Source: Amphritea atlantica (GTDB lineage Bacteria > Pseudomonadota > Gammaproteobacteria > Pseudomonadales > Balneatricaceae). Taken from it: DNA of 64,000 nucleotides. The notes under the pieces were generated by a model. It saw only the letters and a program-made list of their open reading frames with translations, had not been told where the DNA came from and did no database searches. Within the stretch, counting starts at the first letter, position 1, and each line of letters starts with the position of its first letter. The stretch lies in the NCBI GenBank assembly GCA_024397875.1, contig CP073344.1:4021001-4085000 (forward strand). Reading direction: 5' to 3'. This document shows positions 44,289 through 52,810 of the stretch, in pieces. The translations under genes were made by a program, and so were the position numbers.

Positions 44289-46703
44289 TTACTCCCTCAC
44301 TTTTAATGCCGAGACCAGATCGATCCGGTCGATATCCCGCTTCACCAGCCAGCCGGATAGCAACGCAGCAACAATCACCGCCAGCGCCGCTATGCCGTAG
44401 CTTTGTGGTACAAAAACCGCCGTAATCCGGTAAAGATCGGTACTGAAGCCTTCCGATATGGCAAATACCAGGAAATAGCCCAGCAACCCTCCCAGCGGCA
44501 GCGCCAGCAACGTAATAATAGCCAGCTCAGCCAGCAGCACAAACGCCGCTTCCCCCCGGGTAAAGCCTATCACCCGAAGACTGGCAAGGTCCCGGGCGCG
44601 CTCGGCAAAGGCGATTCGCGCACTGTTATAGACTATCCCAAAAGTGATCACACCGGCTATCAGCGCCATCAGATAGCGGACGGCTCCGGCACTGCTGTCG
44701 ATCAGCGTCTGAAACGCCTCACGGGCATCCTGCTTCAGGCTGACGCCAGCAATGGCTGGCAACGCTTTAATACGCCGATAGATAGCATCCTGCTTTGCGC
44801 TATCGATACGCAGATAAGCGCCGGATACCCGGTTTGGCTCACGCAGAACCCGGTTGAGGCTGTCCCGCGCCATATAGGCCGGCGAGCCAATCAGGGTTTC
44901 CGCCACCCCGGTCACCGGTATCTGTAACTGCGGCTGACGCCCCTCCCTGACATCAATATCGAGAACATCACCGGTTTTTACCCTGAGGATATCTGCCAGC
45001 GCAGTGCCCAGCACAACGCCCTCAGTTCGCATCGGAATCATCTGCTGACGGTCATCCAGGGCACGATTAAGCCTGGCATTAACCGGCAACCCAATAATGG
45101 CACCACGATAGCTATGCTGCCCATTGCTGAACCTGACAGCCACCGTGCGTAGCGCCTCAACCTCGATAACCCCATCAATACTCTGCAACTCAAACAGCAC
45201 TTTGTCAGATAGCGGCTCAACAAAACTCACCGACAGATCACTGCGATCGATCAGGTTAAAGCTTAACTCCAGGGTCTGATCAAACGCACTCATCACGTTC
45301 AGCATCGCCACCGCCAGAGACATCCCCGCGGCAATGCCCGCCACACCGCCGGCGGCTCTGCCGGGCTGGCGCAGCAAGCGCCGGGCAACCATCCGCCCGG
45401 GCTGATCCAGCCAGTGTTTAAGAAATGAGGCTAACGCCAGGGAACGGCTGTAATCCGCCGGCGTGGGCGGCTGCATCGCGACGGCAGGGGTAAGACGAAA
45501 GACCGATCTGAGCACCAGCATACCGCCGGCAGCTGCGGCCAGAATACTCACCAGAATCCCGATCAGAAAAGTCAGTGGATCAACCTGAAACAGCAGAAAC
45601 GGAAATTTGTAATAGCTCTGATACACCTGCGCCAGACTGCGGCCAGAAAACACTCCCAGGATACAGCCGACCAGCGCGCCGCTGACGGCGATCACCACAA
45701 CAAACTTAAGATAGTGCAGGGTGATCTCAATATCCCGGTAACCAAAGGCTTTAAGCAGACCGATCGGGCTTCGTTCGGCCTGAATCATTCGGGAGATAAC
45801 GATATTAAGGAGGAAAGCCGCCACCGCCAGAAATACCGGTGGTACCGTGCGACTGGAGACTCTCAGTCCATTGATCTCCTCCTCAATAAAGCGGTTTGAG
45901 ATATGGTCTTCCAGCCCATAAGCGCCCAGCCCGCCGTAGGGTTGCAGCAGAGTATCGACCCGATTCAGGATCGCAGGCAACGAGCTGTCTACAGCGATCC
46001 CCAGCAGCAACTGATTAAAAGCGCCCTTCAGATCGTAAACCGCCGCCAGCGCCGACTGACTCATCCAGATCACCGCAAAGCGGGCGTCATTAGGGGCAAA
46101 CTCCCCGGGTGGGGCAGAATAGAGAAATTCAGGAGCCTGAGCCAGACCGACAATCCGGAAGGTGCGGCGGGCACCATGCATCGTTGCGGACAGCGGATCG
46201 CCGGGATTCAAGCCATGGGCTTTGGCGAAATCCTGCAGCAGAATAATCTCATCCTCATGGGCGGGATCCGGCCTCCGCCCAGTGGTGAGATAAATATCAT
46301 TCAGCCGCGCCTCCCCCTGATCCGGCAACGATACCGCCTGAGCACTCAGCGGCAATCGCTGACCCGGCAAATTGATCAGCGCACTGCCGGTTACCCGGCC
46401 AGCCACGACGGTGACACCCTCAATCTCCGCGGCTCTGGATAACAGTGACTGCGGTGCCCTCTGTAGTGGTGCAAACACCTGCGCCAAACGGTGGCGTTCA
46501 TAATAAGCGGTGCGGGTATCTTCCAGTGACCGGACCAGCCCGTTCATCATCACCAACATCAGTACACCCACAGCGATCACCAGAGCAATCGCCACGGCCT
46601 GACCTTTCATCCGCCACAAGTCCCGCAACAGTTTGCGATCCAGCGGTGAAAGCCCGCTTAGCAACCGCCCGGTTCGCATCTGCATAACCTGATGTTCATA
46701 CAT
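44289..46703 (-). CDS. FtsX/MacB-type ABC permease with duplicated halves
   Basis: The 804-aa inner-membrane protein has an N-terminal helix (about residues 35-52), a large periplasmic domain, three helices (about 290-400), then a second set: a helix near 450, another periplasmic domain, and three C-terminal helices (about 680-795). Two FtsX domains are therefore fused in one chain, as in LolCE-like and YknZ-like exporters of lipids or peptides. The substrate is unknown. It lies 13 bp downstream of the ATPase gene and 7 bp upstream of the adaptor gene. Confidence 0.92.
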   Translation of the reverse strand: MYEHQVMQMRTGRLLSGLSPLDRKLLRDLWRMKGQAVAIALVIAVGVLMLVMMNGLVRSLEDTRTAYYERHRLAQVFAPLQRAPQSLLSRAAEIEGVTVVAGRVTGSALINLPGQRLPLSAQAVSLPDQGEARLNDIYLTTGRRPDPAHEDEIILLQDFAKAHGLNPGDPLSATMHGARRTFRIVGLAQAPEFLYSAPPGEFAPNDARFAVIWMSQSALAAVYDLKGAFNQLLLGIAVDSSLPAILNRVDTLLQPYGGLGAYGLEDHISNRFIEEEINGLRVSSRTVPPVFLAVAAFLLNIVISRMIQAERSPIGLLKAFGYRDIEITLHYLKFVVVIAVSGALVGCILGVFSGRSLAQVYQSYYKFPFLLFQVDPLTFLIGILVSILAAAAGGMLVLRSVFRLTPAVAMQPPTPADYSRSLALASFLKHWLDQPGRMVARRLLRQPGRAAGGVAGIAAGMSLAVAMLNVMSAFDQTLELSFNLIDRSDLSVSFVEPLSDKVLFELQSIDGVIEVEALRTVAVRFSNGQHSYRGAIIGLPVNARLNRALDDRQQMIPMRTEGVVLGTALADILRVKTGDVLDIDVREGRQPQLQIPVTGVAETLIGSPAYMARDSLNRVLREPNRVSGAYLRIDSAKQDAIYRRIKALPAIAGVSLKQDAREAFQTLIDSSAGAVRYLMALIAGVITFGIVYNSARIAFAERARDLASLRVIGFTRGEAAFVLLAELAIITLLALPLGGLLGYFLVFAISEGFSTDLYRITAVFVPQSYGIAALAVIVAALLSGWLVKRDIDRIDLVSALKVRE

Positions 46704-46716
46704 TAACCCCGCTAAC

Positions 46717-47445
46717 CTACCAGACCAGATCCTGAGCTAAACACTTTTCACTATTCAGTTCGATCTGCCGTATCTGTCCATCGGCAAAGTGGATCACCCG
46801 ATCCGCCATGCCGGCAATCGTCGCTGCATGGGTGATAATCACCAGCGTCGTTCCCAGCGTCTGATTGACCTGCTGCAACACCTCCATCACCTGCCGGCCG
46901 CTGGTGCTGTCCAGGGCGCCGGTGGGTTCATCACAGAATAAAACCCGGGGCTGTTTTGCCACCGCCCGTGCGATAGCAACACGCTGCTGTTCACCACCGG
47001 AAAGCTGCGCCGGAAAATGATCGATCCGCTCACTCAGCCCCACCAGAGCCAGCGCCTCTTCCGCAGTCAGCGGGTTATCCGCGATCTCTGTGACCAGTTC
47101 GACATTTTCACGCGCAGTCAGGCTGGGCATCAGATTATAAAACTGGAAGACAAAGCCGATATGATCACGGCGATAGAGCGTCAGTGCGCGATCATCCATA
47201 CGGCTCAGCTGGTGGTCAAAAAACCGCACCTCGCCTGCGGTTGGCTGATCCAGCCCGCCGAGAATATTCAGCAGCGTCGATTTACCACTGCCCGAGGCCC
47301 CCAATAAAACCACCAGCTCGCCCTCGGGAATCTGCAGGTCTACGCCCCTCAAGGCATGCACAGCGGCGCTGCCCTCACCATACACTTTGGTCAGGCCACT
47401 GGTGGAATAGGCGATGTCTGGGTTGTCTGAATCCATATCCGACAC
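46717..47445 (-). CDS. ABC exporter ATP-binding protein (MacB/LolD type)
   Basis: The 242-aa ATPase has Walker A GASGSGKS, the MacB/LolD-typical [13 protein letters not shown] segment after it, signature [14 protein letters not shown] and Walker [14 protein letters not shown]. It drives the downstream FtsX-type permease and adaptor. The start is GTG at 47445; ATG at 47436 is possible, and neither has a strong Shine-Dalgarno. Confidence 0.93.
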   Translation of the reverse strand: MSDMDSDNPDIAYSTSGLTKVYGEGSAAVHALRGVDLQIPEGELVVLLGASGSGKSTLLNILGGLDQPTAGEVRFFDHQLSRMDDRALTLYRRDHIGFVFQFYNLMPSLTARENVELVTEIADNPLTAEEALALVGLSERIDHFPAQLSGGEQQRVAIARAVAKQPRVLFCDEPTGALDSTSGRQVMEVLQQVNQTLGTTLVIITHAATIAGMADRVIHFADGQIRQIELNSEKCLAQDLVW

Positions 47446-47532
47446 ATCTGCATTAATGACTAATCACTATAAGAGTACATAGGTAAGCGGGAACACGCAC
47501 AAAAAATATCTCCCCCAGATAAGAACAACAGC

Positions 47533-47557
47533 AAAAAGCCAGCGAAAAGCTGGCTTT
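47533..47557 (-). terminator. Terminator of the ferredoxin reductase gene
   Basis: On the minus strand AAAGCCAGC pairs with GCTGGCTTT around a TTTTC loop, and the T run extends past the stem. It lies 17 bp after the reductase stop. Confidence 0.85.
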
Positions 47558-47574
47558 AGTCATGTTGGTCAGAG

Positions 47575-48618
47575 TCAGATCAGCCGTTCTGGCGAAGGCC
47601 TCTCTGGCTGTGCCTGATCGAAGAATCCCTCCGTATGGATATTGCGGCTATCGGCACCCTGCGCCTTAACCGCGCCGATACAGGCATCCACAAACTCTGG
47701 ACTGCCGGCAATATAGATGGCGTGTCTGGACAGATCAGGATAGAGGTCACCGAGAATATCCGGGATGCGGCCATGCTGTAGGCCCTCTTTTTCTTCACGG
47801 GTCAGGGTGGGAATAAATTTAAACCGCCGATGGCGAACATTCCACAGCGACATCAACCCCCGACAGTAGATTTCTGCTTCCGTACGGGCGGAAAAGATCA
47901 GATGTACCGGCTGTTTAAAGCCCCGTCGCAGGGCGGCATCCGCCAGACTCATAATCGGTGCCAGACCGGTTCCGGCCGCGAGGCAGAGCACCGGGCCATC
48001 GGTGCCCGGATCACCAATAAAGGTGCCGTAGGGCCCCGAGACGTTCACCATTGAGCCGGGATGGAGCTCATCGTGCACCCAGTGACTGGTTTTACCCTCC
48101 GGAACACGGGTAATCTGCAGAACGATTTCACCATCAGACCGTGGCGCATTAGCAATCGAATAGGAACGTGGCGTCACGGTACGGGAGGTATCGCTCAGGC
48201 TGATATATTGCCCGGGCCAGAAGCGCAACACATCGCCCACCGGACGCAGGCGGATCTCAGCGATCCGCGAAGTCCGCTCAATCCTGTCAACCACCACACA
48301 GCGCACATTTTCCCGGGGAGGAAACAGTTTTGGCATCGCATCATCGGTACCCCAATCAATCTCCAGCGTGTCACTGAGCGGCTTACACATGCACATCAGG
48401 CCGTAGCCCTCGGCGCGTTCCGCCTGTGACAGCGCCATATCCATCACCATTCCCTGATCAAACTCTCCCTCAAGCACCTTAACCTTACACTCACCACAGG
48501 CCCCGGCCCGGCAATTATTTGGCAGGGCATATCCGGCATTTTCAAGGGTTTCTAATACCGTTTCACCGGGTTTAGCGTCTACCTCTTTACCGGATGGGGA
48601 TAAACGGATCGAAGTCAT
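47575..48618 (-). CDS. NAD(P)H-ferredoxin-type reductase (2Fe-2S, FAD, NAD domains)
   Basis: The 347-aa protein has an N-terminal plant-type [2Fe-2S] domain with Cys36, Cys41, Cys44 and Cys76 or Cys78 (CRAGACGEC ... CMC). An FAD domain follows (RSYSIANAP, about residues 155-163), and then an NAD(P) domain (LAAGTGLAPIMS). This is the architecture of reductases for phenol hydroxylase, toluene and methane monooxygenases, and of benzoate dioxygenase reductase. ATG at 48618 is chosen because GGAGG lies 5 bp upstream. It is 126 bp downstream of the diiron protein gene and almost certainly supplies its electrons. Confidence 0.92.
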   Translation of the reverse strand: MTSIRLSPSGKEVDAKPGETVLETLENAGYALPNNCRAGACGECKVKVLEGEFDQGMVMDMALSQAERAEGYGLMCMCKPLSDTLEIDWGTDDAMPKLFPPRENVRCVVVDRIERTSRIAEIRLRPVGDVLRFWPGQYISLSDTSRTVTPRSYSIANAPRSDGEIVLQITRVPEGKTSHWVHDELHPGSMVNVSGPYGTFIGDPGTDGPVLCLAAGTGLAPIMSLADAALRRGFKQPVHLIFSARTEAEIYCRGLMSLWNVRHRRFKFIPTLTREEKEGLQHGRIPDILGDLYPDLSRHAIYIAGSPEFVDACIGAVKAQGADSRNIHTEGFFDQAQPERPSPERLI

Positions 48619-48744
48619 ACTCACCTCCGGATCGGGTACTCGCCCAATCCTGTAACAACATCTTTATATGCACAGCATACAGATAGCCACTGGTCTGCCG
48701 ACCAGTGGCACATCATGACGCTCAAAGAAACAAAGATCAGAAGA

Positions 48745-49770
48745 TCAGAAGATCGGAATAATATCCGCTGAATCGAGATCCGCCTGTGTCACCTCTTCAC
48801 CGGTAATATCCACTTCAGGAATCGCCGGGAACGGTGTGTCATACTTATCCAGAACCGCTTTCAGGTTGAGCATTGCGGTACGCCAGTTATCTTTCTTCGC
48901 ATCGTATGACGGCACACCAAAACCCGCTTCCCGGGCAATCGCCTCAGCTTCACGCTGATTGGCGATAAAATCTTCCGGCAGATCCCAGAACTCAGCGGGT
49001 GGCTCAAACAGTACTGCAGAGAGGAACAGGTAGCCGGCACGAATCTGCTTGGTAATGACGCTTTTCTCTTCCGCTGTCAGCTTAGGATAATCACGTTCCA
49101 TCAGCGACAGACAGATCGCCATATGGCGCCCCTCATCACGACCGATGTTTTTAAACGCTTCCTGAAATACCAGCTCTTCGCAGCTTTCAGACATCTGTTT
49201 AAAAATAGTTGCCGCAGCAATTTCGCCCATCAGGAAAGAGCTGAAAAGCACTGCCAGGCTGTATTTGGGTACAGCTTTTTTATACCCCCCCCAATAGCGG
49301 CCACCGTTGTAATACAACCAGGCAGCATTGCGCTTCAGGCGGCGTCCCAGATCGGTTTTCGGCTCATACTCCAGCGGACTGTTAGCTTCCAGCAACTTGG
49401 TAATGGCCATGCCACACATCTGCTCGTGATTCTGTTCATCCCGGGTAACAGAGAAGAAACAGCGACGAATCGCATCTTCCTCATGGTCCTCATAGGTTTT
49501 AATAAACGCTTCGGCAAACACCGGCGGGGCCGATGCATCAAATACCGACAACAGCGTCCACCAGTACGCGATCGCTTCCCGCTCCTCCCATGAATAGCTT
49601 GAAACATCCAGGGTATCCCAGGGCAGATCTTTCGGGTTCCATGCTTCACGCAAGGATGCATCCCAGATTTCCTCAGCCTTAGAGGTTTTGGTTTCCCAGC
49701 TCAGCGGGTAGATATTTGGCTGGGGCGTTGCAGGTGGAAACTCCATTGTTTGAGCAATCTTATCGTGCAT
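48745..49770 (-). CDS. Ferritin-like diiron protein, putative monooxygenase component
   Basis: The 341-aa protein has the four-helix diiron pattern: a Glu in helix 1 (Glu87 or Glu94), E112-Q-N-H115 in helix 2 (RDEQNHEQ), Glu183 in helix 3 (LMGEIAAA) and E213-G-R-H216 in helix 4 (RDEGRHM). This supports two iron atoms and O2 chemistry, as in ribonucleotide reductase R2, AurF and bacterial multicomponent monooxygenases. It does not look like a standard R2, desaturase or toluene/methane hydroxylase, since no partner subunits are encoded. Together with the reductase downstream it is probably a two-component oxygenase of unknown substrate. A GAGGTT Shine-Dalgarno precedes the ATG. Confidence 0.85.
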   Translation of the reverse strand: MHDKIAQTMEFPPATPQPNIYPLSWETKTSKAEEIWDASLREAWNPKDLPWDTLDVSSYSWEEREAIAYWWTLLSVFDASAPPVFAEAFIKTYEDHEEDAIRRCFFSVTRDEQNHEQMCGMAITKLLEANSPLEYEPKTDLGRRLKRNAAWLYYNGGRYWGGYKKAVPKYSLAVLFSSFLMGEIAAATIFKQMSESCEELVFQEAFKNIGRDEGRHMAICLSLMERDYPKLTAEEKSVITKQIRAGYLFLSAVLFEPPAEFWDLPEDFIANQREAEAIAREAGFGVPSYDAKKDNWRTAMLNLKAVLDKYDTPFPAIPEVDITGEEVTQADLDSADIIPIF

Positions 49771-50253
49771 AGCGTAAACCTCAATTCTGGTTGTTTTTGT
49801 TGTAGAAGTGAGGCAAAGCTAGCATTTGAGATACATAAATCAACATTAAATATTAAGATAATGTATCACAATAGGAACCATATACACCTTCAATAAAAAA
49901 CCTAAATACATGTTTTATAAAAATTAAATCCGCAAAAATACGCACCAAAAAAAGAGATACCTAAAAATACAAATAACTATAACTATTGACTCATATCAAT
50001 AATTTAATCTGCAGAAACTTAAACTTTCGACCTGCATCACTACAACCGGACACGCCTAATGACTAATTGCAATCCCATCATAGACATACTATTTGTATGG
50101 CAATTAGTAGCGGTATTATTCCCCCCTGTTTTTGCTTTCTGTATCATAGCGGGTTCTGGTAGACTGATGAGAATGGAGTCTCGTGATAGCCCCTACTTAA
50201 AATAATAATATTGCCACCGATTTAAAGCTGGCTACCTGCTCCGGATAAAGCGC
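49771..50253. other. AT-rich divergent promoter region
   Basis: These 483 bp separate the diiron gene (minus) from the TonB receptor gene (plus). The part from 49800 to 50010 is very A/T rich. The FNR/Anr-type site is listed separately. No small gene or stable hairpin is evident. Confidence 0.6.
49986..49999. promoter_or_regulatory. FNR/Anr-type binding site
   Basis: TTGACTCATATCAA matches the FNR consensus TTGAT-N4-ATCAA with one mismatch. It lies 216 bp upstream of the diiron gene and 254 bp upstream of the TonB receptor gene, so it could serve either. Confidence 0.6.
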
Positions 50254-52227
50254 ATGTCGAGAAACAGTGCCGTACCACTGCTTATATACTCAGTATTATT
50301 TACCTCCGCGACAGCCAGTGCGGCACAGCAAGATTTCAGCGATCTCACCCTGAAAGAGCTGGTGGCAATGGATGTATTTACCTCGGCCTCCCTTGTGCCC
50401 ACCCAGATCAACAAAGCGCCGGGAACGGTATACACCTTCAGTCGTGATGATTTTAACCGCTACGGCGTGCGTCGACTGGATGATCTTTTACAGTTTGTTC
50501 CGGGCCTGCAGCTAAATCAGTATCGTAAACGACATCGCTCCATCTGGGCCCGCGGCGTTTTGAACCGCTATAACGACAAGATGGTGCTGCTGGTTGATGG
50601 AGTACGGGTACGTCAGCTCTACTACAACCACTTCAGCCTTGGGGATAACCTGCCACTGGAATACATTGAAACCGTCGAGGTCATTCTGGGTCCTGCATCC
50701 AGCCTCTATGGAGCCAACGCATTTGCCGGCATTATTTCGGTTACCACCCGAAGCTTCAGCAACACTGAACAACTGGAAGCGGGACTGGAGGCTGGCAGCA
50801 ATCGACGCGGCAAAGGCACAGCACTCTATAACAGTAAAGACCTGCAACTGTTTGCCAGTTACCTGGAGCAGGACGCCCCCTTTAGTTCGGACCGAAAGAG
50901 TTTTATCGGCGGGGATTCGCTTCAGCCTCTGAATGAGGACTACAGCAATATCCATATAAAAGCCCGGCCGCTGCCCCAGCTTACGCTGCAACTGGATTAC
51001 AACCGCAATAAAACCCCTTTCCTCTTCATTCCGTCCACCCAGGATGCGTATATCGATAGTGACTACCTGAACCTGTCGGCTCATTATGAAATCGGTTCTA
51101 TCGATGAAGGACAGCTAAAAAGCAGCATCTATTATCAGAAGGATAACACCCGGGAGTATGAGCTGGAGCAGCTAACCCAGTCGCTGGGGTACGAGGAACA
51201 TCAGAATGCCACCATGGCCGGGGCCTCATTAACCCTGCTGAAACAGTTTGATCAACACACACTGACCGGCGGCCTGGACTGGCGATATGAGAAAGCAGAG
51301 CGAAGCGACTATACCCGTAATTATCATTTTGCCAGTGGTTTTCTGCCCACCCCTGAAACCGGCAACCTGCTTTCCCAACCCGATATAACCAACAATGATT
51401 ATGCCGCATTCGTTCAGGATATCTGGCAGATTCGTCCGGACCTGAGCCTGACGATTGGCGGACGCTATGATTACTTCGAACAGTTTGGCGGTTACTTTAA
51501 CCACCGCACAGCACTGGTGTATACCCCTGATAATCAGCAAACCTGGAAACTGCAACACGGCACCGCGATCCGCACACCGGGATTCAGGGAATATCTGAAG
51601 GTACTGGAAGGCACCAGTTTCATCCCCCCTCAGGTAGAGGCTGAACGAATCGCGATGACTGAGCTGGGCTACCTCTACCAGTGGGATGAGGCGAGCTTGA
51701 ATATCAACCTGTTCAGAAGCCAGATTGATGATTTTATTCAGGAAATGCCGACACCCGGTCCGGACAGTAGCGATGAGTATTTTGCCAACAGCGACTCTGT
51801 TTATCGAATGCGCGGCGCTGAATTATTGCTGAATCTGCGACCCACACAAAAGCTCAATACCCGCCTCGGCATCAGCTACCTGGAAACCGACGCCGATGCA
51901 GGAGCCCAGCCCTATCTGGCCTCCTGGAGCGGCAGCCTGCAAAGCGATTATCAGCTAAGCCAGAATCATCTGCTGGGCGCCAGCCTGATCTATAGCAGCA
52001 GCCGAACCGATACCAACAACTGGAATGATGCCGCTGATTCGTTCACAACGGTCAACCTGTTTGGTTCAGGAAGGCTGACACGGGAACTGAATTACGCATT
52101 TGGGGTTGATAACCTGTTTGATAAACGGGTGATGGACCCTGCCGCAGACTTCGGCAAGCTGCACAACAATGAACGCAGTGAAAGAGAGTTCTGGATCCGA
52201 CTGCAATGGAATCATGATCTTCTATGA
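50254..52227 (+). CDS. TonB-dependent outer-membrane receptor
   Basis: The 657-aa protein has a signal peptide ending near ATASA, then a short LTLKELVAMDVFTSAS segment that is characteristic of a receptor subgroup often next to GGDEF genes. The plug domain (about residues 45-160, with RRLDDLLQFVPGL, IWARGVLNRYN and LLVDGVRV) and a 22-strand barrel follow. The end, FWIRLQWNHDLL, lacks the usual terminal F/W. The ligand is unknown. Its stop overlaps the YfiR-like start, and the next two genes make c-di-GMP signalling parts, so it may be a sensor input as well as a transporter. Confidence 0.92.
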   Translation: MSRNSAVPLLIYSVLFTSATASAAQQDFSDLTLKELVAMDVFTSASLVPTQINKAPGTVYTFSRDDFNRYGVRRLDDLLQFVPGLQLNQYRKRHRSIWARGVLNRYNDKMVLLVDGVRVRQLYYNHFSLGDNLPLEYIETVEVILGPASSLYGANAFAGIISVTTRSFSNTEQLEAGLEAGSNRRGKGTALYNSKDLQLFASYLEQDAPFSSDRKSFIGGDSLQPLNEDYSNIHIKARPLPQLTLQLDYNRNKTPFLFIPSTQDAYIDSDYLNLSAHYEIGSIDEGQLKSSIYYQKDNTREYELEQLTQSLGYEEHQNATMAGASLTLLKQFDQHTLTGGLDWRYEKAERSDYTRNYHFASGFLPTPETGNLLSQPDITNNDYAAFVQDIWQIRPDLSLTIGGRYDYFEQFGGYFNHRTALVYTPDNQQTWKLQHGTAIRTPGFREYLKVLEGTSFIPPQVEAERIAMTELGYLYQWDEASLNINLFRSQIDDFIQEMPTPGPDSSDEYFANSDSVYRMRGAELLLNLRPTQKLNTRLGISYLETDADAGAQPYLASWSGSLQSDYQLSQNHLLGASLIYSSSRTDTNNWNDAADSFTTVNLFGSGRLTRELNYAFGVDNLFDKRVMDPAADFGKLHNNERSEREFWIRLQWNHDLL

Positions 52228-52805
52228 TGAATGCGGTGCACCACTTTTCATCCCTTTACCTGCGGCGTAAACCTGTGTTGCTGTTGCTGCTCGTCTGCCT
52301 GTGGCCACTCAACCTCAAAGCCGAGTCCCATGAATACAAACTGCAGCAGGTCAAAGCCGCCATTCTGTTCAATATTGCGAAGTTCGTCCGCTGGCCAGAC
52401 AAAACGGTATCGCAAAGCCCGGATCATCTGACAATCTGTCACTACCGTGAAAATACCCTTAGTCCGGCTTTTCAGTCCATTTATGGAAAGCGGGTGCAAC
52501 ACAGAACAATCAATGACAAGCTGATTGGTACACTCGCCGGGGCTGACCAGTGTGCTATGCTGTTCATTCCGCTCTCGCAGCTCAGGACGTTCGCTGAAGA
52601 TCAGGCTCATCATGGCCCATTGCCTGTCTTAACGATCGCGGATCTGACAGAAAGCTACTCCACCGAATCATCCGATTCCCGGGCGGCAGTCAATCTCATC
52701 CGCCAGGGTTCACGCATAGGTCTCGACATCTATCTTCCTGAGGTCACACGAAACGGGCTGACGATCAGCTCAGAACTCCTCAAATTAGCCCGAGTCAGGA
52801 GGTAG
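52224..52805 (+). CDS. YfiR-like periplasmic protein (DUF4154)
   Basis: The 193-aa protein has a signal peptide (RRKPVLLLLLVCLWPLNLKA) and the YfiR family features: KAAILFNIAKFVRWPD near the N-terminus and the C-terminal NLIRQGSRIGLDIYL and ISSELLKLARV. In Pseudomonas, YfiR is a periplasmic repressor of the cyclase YfiN, released by redox and cell-envelope stress. It overlaps the TonB receptor gene by 4 bp; an ATG one codon on is equally possible. The YfiN-like gene follows 5 bp later. Confidence 0.9.
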   Translation: MMNAVHHFSSLYLRRKPVLLLLLVCLWPLNLKAESHEYKLQQVKAAILFNIAKFVRWPDKTVSQSPDHLTICHYRENTLSPAFQSIYGKRVQHRTINDKLIGTLAGADQCAMLFIPLSQLRTFAEDQAHHGPLPVLTIADLTESYSTESSDSRAAVNLIRQGSRIGLDIYLPEVTRNGLTISSELLKLARVRR

Positions 52806-52810
52806 CACTG

